Shown here in pieces: positions 31,287 to 41,472 of a stretch of DNA of 64,000 nt (position 1 is the stretch's first letter; every line of letters starts with the position of its first letter). Location of the stretch: positions 1,880,001-1,944,000 of the forward strand of contig NZ_CP010945.1 in NCBI RefSeq assembly GCF_000293885.2, given 5' to 3'. This stretch comes from Pseudomonas fluorescens NCIMB 11764. Lineage in GTDB: Bacteria > Pseudomonadota > Gammaproteobacteria > Pseudomonadales > Pseudomonadaceae. A model generated the notes under the pieces. The model saw nothing but the letters and a program-made list of their open reading frames with translations. It was not told where the DNA came from and made no database searches. Position numbers and translations under genes: made by a program.

Positions 31287-32629
31287 GCCCGGCCGCTGAA
31301 CCAGCCGTCGTTGTTGCGCAGAAACCAGGCAATCACACCAAGGGTCAGGCTGCGCAGCACCATGAACAACAGGAAGGTTATCCACAGTCCGTGGTTGCCC
31401 AAACCTTGCAACGCCCAGCCAAACGGCAAAAGCAGAATCACGGTCAACAGCATGCCGTTGCGCATTTCCCGAGCGCGGGTGGCGCCGATGAACAGCCCGT
31501 CGAGCAAGTAGCTCCAGACCGCGATCAAGGGCAGGGCGGCGAGGTAGGGCAGGTAGATGAATGCCGTATCGCGCACGCTCTGAATGTCAGTCTGCATCTC
31601 GATGAACAAGTGCCCGGCGAACAGAAACAGCACGGCAAACCCCAGGCTCGCCAACAACGACCAGCCACAGGCAACGACCAGTGAGCGGCGCAGGGCATCA
31701 CGGTCGCGAGCGCCAATGGCATGTCCGCACAACGCTTCCATCGCGTGGGCCAGGCCATCGAGCGCATGGGCGGTCAGCAGCAGCCCGTTGAGCAACAAGG
31801 CGTTGGCCGCGACGGTGGCGTCACCCAGTCGTGCGCCCTGTACGGTGATCAGGAAAAACACTGATTGCAGCAACAGGCTGCGGATGAATATGTCGCGATT
31901 GACCGCCAACAACGGTCGCCAACTCTGCCACAGCGCCAGTGCGGCCCAGGCGATGTGGCCGGGGTAGGCGCGCAGGGCCTTGCGGGTCATCAGCAGGCCG
32001 ATCAGCGCGCCGGTCCATTCGGCGATTACCGAAGCCCGGGCCGAACCGACCACGCCCCAATCCAGGCCGAGGACGAACCACAGGTTCAGCGCAATGTTGA
32101 CCAGGTTGGTGCTCAGCAGAATCGCCAGTGGTGCCCGGGCGTTTTGCGTGCCGAGGAACCAGCCGACCAGCGCATAACTGGCCAGCGCGGCCGGGAGGCC
32201 GAACAACCGCGTGTGAAAGAATTCGCGGGTCAGTTGGTCCAGCTCTGCCGAGGGTTGCATGAAGTGCAACGCGACTCCGCTCAACGGGATGCCCACCGCC
32301 CCCAATGCAATGGCCAGAACCATGGCCAGCAACAGCCCCTGCAACAGAATCTGCCGCAACGCTGCGCCATCCCCGCGTCCGGCGGCCTGGGCGGCAAAAC
32401 CGGTGGAGCCCATGCGCAGAAAGCCCATGGCCCAGGCGAGAAAGGTATACAGGCTGGCCCCGACCGCGACAGCGCCCAGTTGATGGGCGTGAGGCAAGTG
32501 GCCGATGACCGTGCTGTCGACCAGCGCCACCAGTGGCACGGAAATGTTCGAGAGGATCATGGGCGCGGCGAGTGCCCAGACCCGGCGATGGGTCGGGCGG
32601 TCGCGCCAGTCGGCAATCAGGTTGGACAT
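31280..32629 (-). CDS. MATE family efflux transporter (DinF-like)
   Basis: 449 aa with about 12 hydrophobic helices. It begins SNLIADWRDRPTHRRVWALAAP; the first helices carry NISVPLVALVDSTVIGHL, typical of DinF/NorM cation antiporters. ATG 32629 follows AAGGAG; the frame extends eight codons further. Probably exports cationic compounds using Na+ or H+. Convergent with the esterase gene. Confidence 0.92.
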   Translation of the reverse strand: MSNLIADWRDRPTHRRVWALAAPMILSNISVPLVALVDSTVIGHLPHAHQLGAVAVGASLYTFLAWAMGFLRMGSTGFAAQAAGRGDGAALRQILLQGLLLAMVLAIALGAVGIPLSGVALHFMQPSAELDQLTREFFHTRLFGLPAALASYALVGWFLGTQNARAPLAILLSTNLVNIALNLWFVLGLDWGVVGSARASVIAEWTGALIGLLMTRKALRAYPGHIAWAALALWQSWRPLLAVNRDIFIRSLLLQSVFFLITVQGARLGDATVAANALLLNGLLLTAHALDGLAHAMEALCGHAIGARDRDALRRSLVVACGWSLLASLGFAVLFLFAGHLFIEMQTDIQSVRDTAFIYLPYLAALPLIAVWSYLLDGLFIGATRAREMRNGMLLTVILLLPFGWALQGLGNHGLWITFLLFMVLRSLTLGVIAWFLRNNDGWFSGRAH

Positions 32630-32684
32630 GCAGGCTCCTTGGAGAGCCGGCATTGTAGCGATACATGCGAATCCGCAGCATCAA

Positions 32685-32817
32685 TTGTGGCGAGTGAGCT
32701 TGCCCCGCTGGGTCGCGAAGCGGCCCCACCCCCCGACTTCGAGTGTATGCAGACACACCGCGCTGGCTGATTTACGACTGCTTCGCAGTCGAGCGGGAGC
32801 AAGCTCCCTCGCTACAG
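32685..32817. repeat. REPIN (GTGGCGAG...GCTTGC family)
   Basis: Opposed REP units: TTGTGGCGAGTGAGCTTGCC at 32685 and GAGCGGGAGCAAGCTCCCTC ending near 32817. The left unit has diverged (GAGTGAGC, one C lost) from the copies at 12691 and 59187. Confidence 0.85.
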
Positions 32818-32831
32818 TGTTTGTGCGAGGG

Positions 32832-33125
32832 CTAGTGGATTATCCAGCTAAGCAGCCACAACCCCAGCAGCAACCAGATGATCCCCATGATGACCGACGC
32901 ATTCATGAACGCCCGGATCGCCGACCACAACAGCATCAGCCCCAGGATCAACGCAATGATGCTGATGATCGATGTGTCCATGCCCAGCGCGCGGGACAAT
33001 CCTTCGACAAAATTGCTGCCGGCATGGCTCAACAGATTGAACAGGCCGCTGAGGGCGTCAACGATAAAGCGGATGACTGAACCGATTGCCTGGCCGAGCC
33101 ATTCGAAAAAACTTTCTACCTGCAT
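32832..33125 (-). CDS. Small membrane protein of unknown function
   Basis: 97 aa. An amphipathic N-terminal half (FFEWLGQAIGSVIRFIVDAL) is followed by two hydrophobic helices (about 51-70 and 76-95, ending WLLSWIIH). Coding is supported by the composition and the position between two intact genes. No family is recognised with certainty. Confidence 0.65.
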   Translation of the reverse strand: MQVESFFEWLGQAIGSVIRFIVDALSGLFNLLSHAGSNFVEGLSRALGMDTSIISIIALILGLMLLWSAIRAFMNASVIMGIIWLLLGLWLLSWIIH

Positions 33126-33188
33126 GTCGTTAACGTCCTGATGTAAGTGGTTGAGCCTTGGGCCATTGAACGCGGTGGCGAGTTCCCT

Positions 33189-33221
33189 GTAGGAGCTGCC
33201 GGAGGCTGCGATCTTTTTGAT
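33189..33221 (+). repeat. Single REP unit (GTAGGAGCTGCC family)
   Basis: GTAGGAGCTGCCGGAGGCTG followed by CGATCTTTTTGA; a lone half of the paired elements at 17166 and 25361. It lies in the divergent gap before the MazG-like gene. Confidence 0.7.
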
Positions 33222-33304
33222 TATGGAGCAAAGAAACGCGCCTTACCGAGATGCTTGCCTTCCTCAGTCATCCCCCCGAAGCTATACGCCTTCAGGAGAG
33301 CCCG

Positions 33305-33607
33305 ATGAACCTTGTTGAACTGACCGAACGCCTGCACGCCATCCGTGACCGCAATGACTGGCGGCAATTTCACAGCCCGAAAAACCTGGCCATGGCCGCG
33401 AGCGTGGAAATGTCCGAACTGGTGGAAATCTTCCAGTGGCTGAGCGAAGACCAGTCACGCCAGTTGCCGGCGGACAAACTGGCCCATGCCGGGCAGGAGG
33501 TCGGTGACATCGTGCTCTATCTACTGCTGCTGTGCAGCGAGTTGGGGCTGGACATGAATGAAGTGGTGCGCAGCAAACTGGCGGACAGTGAACGGAGGTT
33601 CAGCTGA
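33305..33607 (+). CDS. MazG-like nucleotide pyrophosphohydrolase
   Basis: 100 aa, an all-alpha NTP-PPase of the RS21-C6/MazG-like type. The metal-binding pattern ExxE...ExxD is visible as EMSELVEIFQW and QEVGDIVLYLL. It probably removes abnormal dNTPs. ATG 33305 follows CAGGAGAG; the frame is open upstream to 33251. Coupled to cmoM by a TGATG overlap. Confidence 0.88.
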   Translation: MNLVELTERLHAIRDRNDWRQFHSPKNLAMAASVEMSELVEIFQWLSEDQSRQLPADKLAHAGQEVGDIVLYLLLLCSELGLDMNEVVRSKLADSERRFS

Positions 33608-34356
33608 TGAGTGACCGTCATTTCGATCAACTGGCAACCCGTTTCGCCGAAAAGATCTACGGCGGCGCCAAGGGCGCGATCCGCCTGGCGGTGCTTCAGG
33701 CCGACCTGGCCGAAACCCTGCCTGACCGTCCGCTGCGTGTGCTCGACATCGGCGCCGGCCTGGGCCACATGTCGTTGTGGCTGGCCCAGCGCGGTCATGA
33801 CGTGACGCTGGCAGAGCCCGCCGAGCCGATGCTGGAAGGCGCCCGCCAGCGTTTTGCCGACGCCGGCCAGACGGCTACTTTCATTCAGGCGCCGTGGCAG
33901 GATTTGCTCGGCCAACTCACCGAGCCCTACGATCTGGTCCTGTGCCACGCGGTGCTGGAATGGCTGGCGGAACCCCATGCAATCCTGCCGGTACTGCATC
34001 AATTGACCAAGCAGGATGGCTGGTTGTCCCTGGCCTTCTACAACCGCGATGCGCTGATCTATCGCAACCTGCTCAAGGGGCACTTCCGCAAAATGCGCAA
34101 GAACGACATGGCGGGTGAAAAGCAGAGCCTGACCCCACAGCAGCCGCTTGATCCGCGTGAATTGGCGGCGCAACTTGAAGGCCTGTGGCAGGTCGAAACC
34201 CAGAGCGGGGTGCGTGTTTTTCACGACTACATGCCGGTGGAGTTCCAGGCCCGCGCCGAACTCGTGGACTTGCTGGAAATGGAACTGGCCCACCGTCGTC
34301 ACCCAAGTTTTGCCGGGCTTGGGCGCTACTTGCACTGGATCTGTCGGCCGGTCTGA
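33607..34356 (+). CDS. cmoM: tRNA 5-carboxymethoxyuridine methyltransferase
   Basis: 249 aa class I methyltransferase. The start SDRHFDQLATRFAEKIYGG is characteristic of CmoM (former SmtA); the SAM loop is LDIGAGLGHMSLWLA. It methylates cmo5U34 in certain tRNAs to mcmo5U. The ATG overlaps the preceding stop. Confidence 0.9.
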   Translation: MSDRHFDQLATRFAEKIYGGAKGAIRLAVLQADLAETLPDRPLRVLDIGAGLGHMSLWLAQRGHDVTLAEPAEPMLEGARQRFADAGQTATFIQAPWQDLLGQLTEPYDLVLCHAVLEWLAEPHAILPVLHQLTKQDGWLSLAFYNRDALIYRNLLKGHFRKMRKNDMAGEKQSLTPQQPLDPRELAAQLEGLWQVETQSGVRVFHDYMPVEFQARAELVDLLEMELAHRRHPSFAGLGRYLHWICRPV

Positions 34357-34368
34357 TCGGAGCGCGAA

Positions 34369-34980
34369 ATGAAACGTCGTTCAGGGTTACTGGTGATCTG
34401 TCTCGGGTTGGCTGCCTGCCAGGGCACCAATCCCTATGTGGCAAGTTCCAAACCGTTGCCGCCGGCGCCACCCGAGGCGGCCAACACCTTCGATCGCAGC
34501 GCCTACCCGGCTGCGCCGCGTGACTACGGTCGCTACCGCAGCTGGGCGTGGCTCAACGGGCGCATGCCCGCGGGGGCGGCCTGGGCGGATTCGGCGCAAG
34601 TCGCCGAGGCCGTGAGCAATGCCCTCGATCAGCGCGGTTTGCGGCCGCTGCATGACAATCGCCCGGCGGACTTGTTTGTCAGTGCCAATCTGCATCTGGA
34701 AACCCGCTTGCGTCAGGTCCGGGACGACTATGGTTATTACGGCGGCTATGGCGGTTACAACCACCACGGCAGCGGTTATGGCATGTACAACACGGTGCCG
34801 ATCGTTCGCACGTATTCGGAACAGGTCGTGGTCGTGAGGGTGGACCTGTTCGATGCGCAAAGCGGTCAACCGGTGTGGAGCGCGAGCGCCGAAACCGCCA
34901 ACAAGGGCAGCCAGAGCGCCCGCGCCGATGCCATACGGGAGGCTGTGGAAAAGGCCATGTCGGCGTATCCTCCCAGTTAG
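34369..34980 (+). CDS. DUF4136 lipoprotein (first of two)
   Basis: 203 aa. The signal peptide ends in lipobox GLAAC (Cys17), so it is probably anchored in the outer membrane. It has a DUF4136 domain ([12 protein letters not shown]..., [19 protein letters not shown]) interrupted by a Gly/Tyr-rich stretch ([17 protein letters not shown], about residues 123-140). It starts 12 bp after cmoM. Function unknown. Confidence 0.87.
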   Translation: MKRRSGLLVICLGLAACQGTNPYVASSKPLPPAPPEAANTFDRSAYPAAPRDYGRYRSWAWLNGRMPAGAAWADSAQVAEAVSNALDQRGLRPLHDNRPADLFVSANLHLETRLRQVRDDYGYYGGYGGYNHHGSGYGMYNTVPIVRTYSEQVVVVRVDLFDAQSGQPVWSASAETANKGSQSARADAIREAVEKAMSAYPPS

Positions 34981-35034
34981 CTTCTGCAATCAGGAAGCGT
35001 TCCGCAGGTTCATGTCTTCAATCGGAGAATCATC

Positions 35035-35592
35035 ATGTTCCGCCGTCTCGCTTTACTGGCAGTGGCCGCGCTCCTGAGCGCCTGCGCCGCCAACCAGGTC
35101 AATCATGACTTCGACGCCAGCCGCGACTTCGCCGCCTATCGCAGCTGGAGCTGGAAAGACCCCGCCCTGCAATATCGCCCCGATGACCCACGGATCAAAA
35201 GCGACCTGACCGAACAGCGCATTCGCCAATCGGTGGCCGATCAGCTGGATCAGCGTGGCCTGCGCCCGGCCGCTGCGGGCAAACAGGGTGATTTGAGCGT
35301 GCAAACCTACCTGATCGTCGAAGACCGTCAGCAACAAGTGACCACCAACTACGGCGGCGCGTGGGGTAACCCGTGGAATGGCTACTGGGGCGGGCCGATG
35401 TACAACGAAACCCGCAACATCAGCTACAAAGTGGCAATCATTCAGATCGACCTGCTCGACGGCAAGGACGGCAAACTGGTGTGGCGCGGCAGTGACGAAC
35501 AAATCCTCAGCCGCTCACCGAACCCGTCGGATCGCAGCACGGCGATACGTGAAACGGTCGGCCGGATACTGGCCAACTACCCACCCAAGTAA
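35035..35592 (+). CDS. DUF4136 lipoprotein (second of two)
   Basis: 185 aa paralogue of the preceding gene: lipobox LLSAC (Cys17), [32 protein letters not shown], and a Trp/Gly/Asn-rich insert (GGAWGNPWNGYWGGP) in the place of the Tyr/Gly insert. RBS CGGAG. The pair looks like a tandem duplication that has diverged. Function unknown. Confidence 0.87.
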   Translation: MFRRLALLAVAALLSACAANQVNHDFDASRDFAAYRSWSWKDPALQYRPDDPRIKSDLTEQRIRQSVADQLDQRGLRPAAAGKQGDLSVQTYLIVEDRQQQVTTNYGGAWGNPWNGYWGGPMYNETRNISYKVAIIQIDLLDGKDGKLVWRGSDEQILSRSPNPSDRSTAIRETVGRILANYPPK

Positions 35593-35723
35593 GCCGGAAC
35601 CCCCGCTCCCACTGTTTTTTGGGGCTGGAGTGGCGGGTTGCCAGCAGGCTCTTCCAGCCTTGTCTACACTGCTTTTCACCAATGGAGGTAGCGCCCGGCA
35701 GCGCGCCGGCAAAGGAGTGCGCC

Positions 35724-37646
35724 ATGTCTCCCCGCATGCAGTTTCGCGGCCCGGCCCGGCAACGGGGGGCGATCGGATTGATGGCGGCCCTGACCCTGGC
35801 CATGGCCCTAGGCTTCACGGTGCTGGTCATCGACAGCGGTCGGCTCTATCTGGAACAACGGAAATTGCAGCGGGTGGCGGATACCGCGGCACTCGAGGCC
35901 GTGACCCGCGATGGCAATTGCCTGCCCGGGCTCAGCGCTACCAGTTACGCCACGCAAAGTGCGACGCGTAACGGTTTTGCCGTCAACGCCAGCAACACGC
36001 TGACGGTCAGTTGCGGCACCTTGCAGACCGGCGCGGACAACCTGCGCGCCTTCACTGTCGACGCCACAAAAAGCGCCGCCGTGCGCGTCATCGCCACCCA
36101 GACCGTTGCCACCAGCGTGGCCGCCGGCATCGGCGCTTTGCTGTCCGGCGGGCCCGTCGCTTTAACCACCCAGCTCAGCGCCACCGCCGTGGCGGCCGAG
36201 CCCAAGCTGACATTGGCACAACTCAGCATTCGAAGCAGCCTCGTGGGCGCCGATACCTCCCGATCGAACCTGTTGAACCCGCTGTTCTCGACCTTGTTGG
36301 GCGGCAACGTCAACCTCACGGCCGTGGGCTGGGACGGCTTGATCAAAACCGACGTCAATTTGTTGAAGTTCATGGATCGACTGGCGATAAAGCTGGGCGT
36401 GGCGGCGGGTGACTACATCACGTTGTTGAACACGCAAGCCAGCGTGACCCAATTCATCCAGGCCGCCGCCGATGTACTGCCCGCCAACGGCTCCACGGCG
36501 ACCGTCAAGACCGCGTTGGTTAATCTCCAATTGGCCGCCACCAATGCCTCACCGATCAAGTTGGGTGACTTGCTCCAGCTGCAAACCGGCGCACAAGCGG
36601 CCAGTCTCGACGCCACGGTGCAACTGTTCCAATTGGTTCAAGGGTTTGTGCAACTGGCGAACAAGAACAGCGCGGTGGCCGCGGTATTGCCGGTGAATGT
36701 GATGGGACTGGCTGGCATGACCACCCGCATCAAAGTCATTCAGCCGCCGCAGTTTTCTGCGGTAGGTGACCCCGCGCTGGCGAAAGTGGCACCGCTGGGC
36801 GCGAACAAAATATACGTGCGTACTGCACAAATCCGCATCCTTGTGTCGGTGGACCTGACGCTGATCAATGTCGTCCTGCAAACCGTCAATGCGCTGTTAC
36901 AGACGGTGACAAGCCTGATCAATACGGCTCTGGCGCCCGGCTGCATCCTGGGCAACTGCACCCAGACGGACCTGCAAATACTGCCCGATGGATTGAACCT
37001 CGACGTCGGTCTTGAAGCCGGTGTCGGCAGCAGCTACGTCACCGATTACGCCTGCGCCAGCCCTGCAAACAAAAGCCTCACCGCCACCACCAATATCTCC
37101 GCGGTGCAACTCAAGGTCGGCAAAATCGATCCGGCGATCTGGCTCTCCTCTTCCGCGGCGTCCAGTCTGTCGCCGCTGACCTTGGTGGATATCGGCTCGA
37201 AGACCTGCCACTTGCTCAGCTGCGGCGCGCGAACACCGTTCGGCGGCGGCGGTTTGGAACTCAAGATCGACAGCCCCGTTGCCGGCACCAGCGAGCCCAA
37301 TTACACCTTCGCCAATCCGCATGAGGTCAATGTGGCGCCAGACCCCACGCACCCGGTGATGGTGTCGGATGTCGTGGGCAGTTTGAAGGGGACGCTCATG
37401 GGCATCACGTTAACCCAACACCCTCCGACCATTGGCAGTCTGTTGGGGTTACTGCTCAATACCTTGCTGTCGACGCTGGCTGATGTCACCCAACTTCTGG
37501 TCACGGCCATCAGTGGCCTGATCGCGCCTCTGATTGATCCGATCGTCGACAGCCTGTTGCTCAACCTCGGGATCGACGTCAATAAAGTTGACGTCGGTTT
37601 CAACCTCACCTGCGGGCAAAAAGGCAAAGCCTATCTGGTGATCTGA
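35724..37646 (+). CDS. tadG: TadG-like pilus-associated protein
   Basis: 640 aa. The N-terminal segment ARQRGAIGLMAALTLAMALG with TadE/G-like helix and the following LYLEQRKLQRVADTAALEA are typical of TadG proteins of Flp pilus loci. The rest is a large periplasmic region with repeated hydrophobic stretches. ATG 35724 follows AAAGGAG. It is separated from the main tad operon and convergent with pprA (16-bp overlap). By homology it affects pilus assembly or anchoring. Confidence 0.82.
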   Translation: MSPRMQFRGPARQRGAIGLMAALTLAMALGFTVLVIDSGRLYLEQRKLQRVADTAALEAVTRDGNCLPGLSATSYATQSATRNGFAVNASNTLTVSCGTLQTGADNLRAFTVDATKSAAVRVIATQTVATSVAAGIGALLSGGPVALTTQLSATAVAAEPKLTLAQLSIRSSLVGADTSRSNLLNPLFSTLLGGNVNLTAVGWDGLIKTDVNLLKFMDRLAIKLGVAAGDYITLLNTQASVTQFIQAAADVLPANGSTATVKTALVNLQLAATNASPIKLGDLLQLQTGAQAASLDATVQLFQLVQGFVQLANKNSAVAAVLPVNVMGLAGMTTRIKVIQPPQFSAVGDPALAKVAPLGANKIYVRTAQIRILVSVDLTLINVVLQTVNALLQTVTSLINTALAPGCILGNCTQTDLQILPDGLNLDVGLEAGVGSSYVTDYACASPANKSLTATTNISAVQLKVGKIDPAIWLSSSAASSLSPLTLVDIGSKTCHLLSCGARTPFGGGGLELKIDSPVAGTSEPNYTFANPHEVNVAPDPTHPVMVSDVVGSLKGTLMGITLTQHPPTIGSLLGLLLNTLLSTLADVTQLLVTAISGLIAPLIDPIVDSLLLNLGIDVNKVDVGFNLTCGQKGKAYLVI

Positions 37647-40375
37647 TTGTCCACGGCAATCGGCAGCTCGATACAAAACCGTGCACCCTCGGTCGAGTTC
37701 CGCACGCTGAGTTTGCCGCCCATGTTCTCGACGATCCCATAGCTCACCGACAAGCCCAACCCGGTGCCGACGCCTACCGGCTTGGTGGTGAAAAACGGTT
37801 CGAAGATCCGCTCCAGCAGGCGCGGATCAATCCCGCCGCCGTTGTCCTCGACCCACAGTCGAACCGACTGCGCATCACGTTCGGCGTACAGCGAAATCCA
37901 CGGTTTGAATTGTTGATCCGCCTCACGTTTGACGAGTAGCGCATCCCGGGCGTTGACCATCAGGTTGATCAGTACCTGTTCCAGCTGATCGACATAACCG
38001 CGCACCAGCGCCTCGAAGCCTGTCTCGCTGACCCTCAACTCGATACCTTTGCCGCGCATGCCTTCGGCCAGCAACGACAGCGTGCCTTCGATGGCTTGAA
38101 CCGGATTGAAAGGGTGCTGTTCGATCTCCGAGCGGCGACCGAACACCCGCATGTGATCCACCACCCGCCCCGCCCGCTGGACCTGCGCATCGATGCGGTT
38201 GAGTTTGTCGGTCAGGTAATCGATCTGCACATCGCCGTTACTCAAGCGCTTGAGCACATTGACGATGGCCATGCGCATCACGTTCAGCGGCTGGTTGATT
38301 TCATGGGCCAGGCCGGTGGCCATTTCGCCGAGGGTGGCCATTTTCGCGCTCTGGGCAAGTTGCTGCTGCGAACGGCGGACTTCGGTGTTGTCGCGGCCCA
38401 CGGCCTGAACCTCAAGCAAACGGCCTTGCGCATCGAACACGCCGCGATCCGACCAGACCCACCAGGCGTGTTCCCGTCCCGGCAGCTGCAGGTTGATTTC
38501 CGCCGTGCTGACCGGAAACTCCGGGCTCAGCTGGCCCAGTCGACGGAGAAACGCTGCCTGCTGTTCCGCTGACATCCAGCTGCCCAGGTTCACGCCTGGC
38601 AGTTGCTCGGGCAGGCATTCCAGGTACGTCGCCAGCGGGCGGTTACCGAAGGTCAGGGTCAGGTCCGGCCGATAACGGCAGATCATCGCCGGGGAATCCT
38701 CGACCAGAATCCGATAGCGCTCTTCGCTTTGTTTGACGTGCTCGGCGGCCAGGGTCGCGTCGGTCACGTCCAGCCACAATCCGACCGCTTCGACCGGCAG
38801 GCCAAGGTCGTCGCGTAACAGCTTGGCTTCGTCGAGCAGCCAGTGGTAGTCGCCGCGACTGTCACGCAGCCGGTAGCGCGCACGGACCGAGCCTTCGCGA
38901 AGCAGTTGCCGAGAGCGTTCGAAATAGCGCTCGCGGTCCTCGGGATGAACCCGTTCCACCAGCGCTCCAGCTGCGCAATCGGCGAGGGTCCACCCCAGCA
39001 AAGGCAGCAGGCTGTCGCTGAAAAAGCTCGGTTGCAACGCGCCTTCGGCATAGCGCTGCACATAGATTACCGCCGGTGAACTGGCGATCAGGTTGTCCAG
39101 TCGGGCATGGGCCGCCGCCGCCTGTTGCTCCTGATTCTTGATGTCGCTGATGTCGAGCATGAAGCCCACCAGCCGCCGGTTTTTGCCGATGCCCAAGGCC
39201 TGGCCCTGCAGGCGATACCAGATCGGTGCGTCTCGGCGATGCAGGCGCACACAGAGGAGCAAAGGCGTGCCCTCATCCTGCAAGTCTTGCAGGCGACTGC
39301 GCAGTTCTTCGCGGTCGGCGGGATGGAACTGCTCAAGCCAGTCAGGCAGGGGCAGGCGTGTATCGGGCAGGTCGAGGGTGCTGGCCAGCGACGGCGCCAA
39401 TTGCACCTCGGCACCGTCGCTGAAAATTTCCCACCAACCGCTGCCCAGCAGGGCTTGTAACGAGTCCAGCCGCTCCAGTTGCACATGGTGCCGATACTCG
39501 CGCAAGCGCTCCAGCAGCGGGCCGGCGAGCGCTGCGGCGAGCTGCAACCAGTCGCGGGCGCCGACGTCGGGTGCTCGCTGCTGCGCCGGGTAAAACCCGC
39601 AGAGCAACCATGCGACCACACCTTGCGCGTCGTGATAGGGCACTGCAAACCCTTCAGCATTGCCGAAAGTGGCTTGCAGGCGCGGGTGCTCGCCGAGCGC
39701 AAGAGGCTGCGGGGCGGAGCCGTTCAAACTGTCGAGACCGGTGCCCAGGCGCTGACCGTTTTGCCACAGTTGTGGGGCGTCGAAGGCGGCGTAGTGCTGG
39801 TGGATCTGCCAACCGTCTTCGTGCTCATCCAGCAATGCCAAGGCGATGCAAGGGACTTGATAACGCTGGGCCAGGCTCTGTAATTGCTCCGCCAACACCT
39901 CGGGCAGACGCGCCATGCTGCACAGGCGCAACTGGTCGCCGATCTGCGTCGCGAGCCATTGGGATTGTTCGCGGCTGCGCGATTGCCGACGCTCGTGCAA
40001 CAAGTCACCGATGTCCAGCAACTGCAGCAGCCAGGCGTCAGCCCACGGCTGCACCCAGCCGCGCAGGTGCAGGGGGGACCCGCTGAGGCTGTAAAAATCC
40101 AGGTCCAGCAGTTGCCCCTGCCAATCGGCCGGTGTGCCTTCAACGGCGAGGAAGCTGTGGGGCAAGAGAAAATCCAGCAGGTGCGGCGCCCGGGCGGCGC
40201 TCAGTTGCTGGGCCAGCCCATGTCGCAACGGACCGGTCAGATGAAGCACCCGGCCTTCGGCATCCAGATGCATCTGTAAACCGACATCCGGCACGCTCAA
40301 GCGGCTCGGCGCGTTCTGGGGCGGTGGCATTTGGCGGTTGAGCAGGCGCCCGAACAGTCTGTCCCCGGAGCTCAA
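37631..40375 (-). CDS. pprA: Sensor histidine kinase PprA-like
   Basis: About 914 aa, soluble. A GAF-like region lies about 165-300 and two or three PAS/PAC modules about 320-645 (for example [20 protein letters not shown]). The kinase core has phospho-His 691 in [11 protein letters not shown] and the ATP lid [18 protein letters not shown]. PprA partners PprB in P. aeruginosa, where it lies in the tad locus. The start is uncertain: TTG 40375 overlaps the tadE-like stop; ATG 40330 is the next possibility. It should be co-transcribed with the pseudopilin gene upstream. Confidence 0.82.
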   Translation of the reverse strand: MSSGDRLFGRLLNRQMPPPQNAPSRLSVPDVGLQMHLDAEGRVLHLTGPLRHGLAQQLSAARAPHLLDFLLPHSFLAVEGTPADWQGQLLDLDFYSLSGSPLHLRGWVQPWADAWLLQLLDIGDLLHERRQSRSREQSQWLATQIGDQLRLCSMARLPEVLAEQLQSLAQRYQVPCIALALLDEHEDGWQIHQHYAAFDAPQLWQNGQRLGTGLDSLNGSAPQPLALGEHPRLQATFGNAEGFAVPYHDAQGVVAWLLCGFYPAQQRAPDVGARDWLQLAAALAGPLLERLREYRHHVQLERLDSLQALLGSGWWEIFSDGAEVQLAPSLASTLDLPDTRLPLPDWLEQFHPADREELRSRLQDLQDEGTPLLLCVRLHRRDAPIWYRLQGQALGIGKNRRLVGFMLDISDIKNQEQQAAAAHARLDNLIASSPAVIYVQRYAEGALQPSFFSDSLLPLLGWTLADCAAGALVERVHPEDRERYFERSRQLLREGSVRARYRLRDSRGDYHWLLDEAKLLRDDLGLPVEAVGLWLDVTDATLAAEHVKQSEERYRILVEDSPAMICRYRPDLTLTFGNRPLATYLECLPEQLPGVNLGSWMSAEQQAAFLRRLGQLSPEFPVSTAEINLQLPGREHAWWVWSDRGVFDAQGRLLEVQAVGRDNTEVRRSQQQLAQSAKMATLGEMATGLAHEINQPLNVMRMAIVNVLKRLSNGDVQIDYLTDKLNRIDAQVQRAGRVVDHMRVFGRRSEIEQHPFNPVQAIEGTLSLLAEGMRGKGIELRVSETGFEALVRGYVDQLEQVLINLMVNARDALLVKREADQQFKPWISLYAERDAQSVRLWVEDNGGGIDPRLLERIFEPFFTTKPVGVGTGLGLSVSYGIVENMGGKLSVRNSTEGARFCIELPIAVDNQITR

Positions 40376-40812
40376 AATTGCAGGCTCGAACTGGCGGTGA
40401 GCGTGGCCGGCAGGTTGGGTACCGAGCCGATTCCCGGCAGGGTCAGAAACGGGATGACATGCTTGAGTTTGCTGGTGGGGTAGTTGATGGAGACCTTCAA
40501 TACCCCGCCTGCGTAAGTGGCGGTGGTATCGGTGGCGACGTTGAAGTTCAGCGTTGCCGGAATCCAGGCCAGTTGCCGGCTCAGTTCAGCTGTGGCGACG
40601 GTCTTTATCACGGTGTCGTAACCGGGTGTGTTCGGGTCGAGCGCGACGCTTTGGCGCACAGCTTCTGCGGTCGACTGGTTGAAGGATTGCATAAGCAACA
40701 GCGGCAGGCTGTAGGTGACGATGCCGTAAAACACAGCGAAAAACATGACGAACACCAAGGCGAACTCAATCGCGATGGCACCTTTTTGCTGGCGGGGGAG
40801 GTTGGTTTTCAT
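40372..40812 (-). CDS. TadE-like pseudopilin
   Basis: 146 aa from ATG 40812 (MKTNLPRQQ). The prepilin-like segment QKGAIAIEFALVFVMFF has a Gly before the hydrophobic helix and a Glu at the expected place, as in TadE/TadF pseudopilins processed by the prepilin peptidase. It has a small periplasmic domain. Divergent from fppA, upstream of pprA. Confidence 0.78.
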   Translation of the reverse strand: MKTNLPRQQKGAIAIEFALVFVMFFAVFYGIVTYSLPLLLMQSFNQSTAEAVRQSVALDPNTPGYDTVIKTVATAELSRQLAWIPATLNFNVATDTTATYAGGVLKVSINYPTSKLKHVIPFLTLPGIGSVPNLPATLTASSSLQF

Positions 40813-40887
40813 GAGTGCGTCTACCCTGACAATCACTGCGTAATGTCAGCATAGAATCATTCAGCCAAAACGGACGTTTTTTACCGA

Positions 40888-41358
40888 ATGCAGAGTTTTT
40901 TCCTACTGGTGTGGCTGACGCTATGCGCCGAGCAGGATATTCGGCAGCGGCACATCGCCAATCATCTGACCCTGGGCGCCAGCTTGGTGGCACTGGTGTT
41001 TCTGGGGTGGACCGGCCGCACCTGGCTAGGGGCCGAAGCCGTGCAGGGTGGTTGGGCTTTTCTGTTGGCGCTGGCCTTCACGTTGCCCGGCTATGCGGCG
41101 CGGCGCCTGGGCGCAGGCGATGTGAAACTCATGACAGCGTTGGCTCTTGCGACGGACGGTATGCATGTACTGGGCACATTTATTGGCGCCGGATTGGCCA
41201 GTGTCTGTTGGCTGCTGCTGGCGCCAAGAGTCTGGCTTCTTTTGAGTCAGGACCTTAGGAATCTTCTTCAATATCTGGGACCCGGAACGTCAAATAAGCA
41301 GCCATTTGCACCCTTCGTACTGCTGGGTTTTTTGCTGTCCCTCGCCTGGATTCACTAG
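40888..41358 (+). CDS. fppA: Flp prepilin peptidase
   Basis: 156 aa TadV/FppA-type aspartic protease with about five membrane helices. The catalytic aspartates are D17 (CAEQDIRQRHIANHL) and D78 in the GxGD motif (LGAGDVKLM). It is the short form, lacking the methylase part of PilD. It should cleave Flp and the TadE-like protein. It lies upstream of pprB on the same strand. Confidence 0.92.
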   Translation: MQSFFLLVWLTLCAEQDIRQRHIANHLTLGASLVALVFLGWTGRTWLGAEAVQGGWAFLLALAFTLPGYAARRLGAGDVKLMTALALATDGMHVLGTFIGAGLASVCWLLLAPRVWLLLSQDLRNLLQYLGPGTSNKQPFAPFVLLGFLLSLAWIH

Positions 41359-41472
41359 TCACCTGTTCTATGTACATAGTCAAAAAGTACGTCTACTTTC
41401 AAATCAGTTGTTGTACAGCCCGTGGCTGTCGGTACAGGAACAGCCAGCCTTTGTTTTTGCAGGGAGTTGCAT

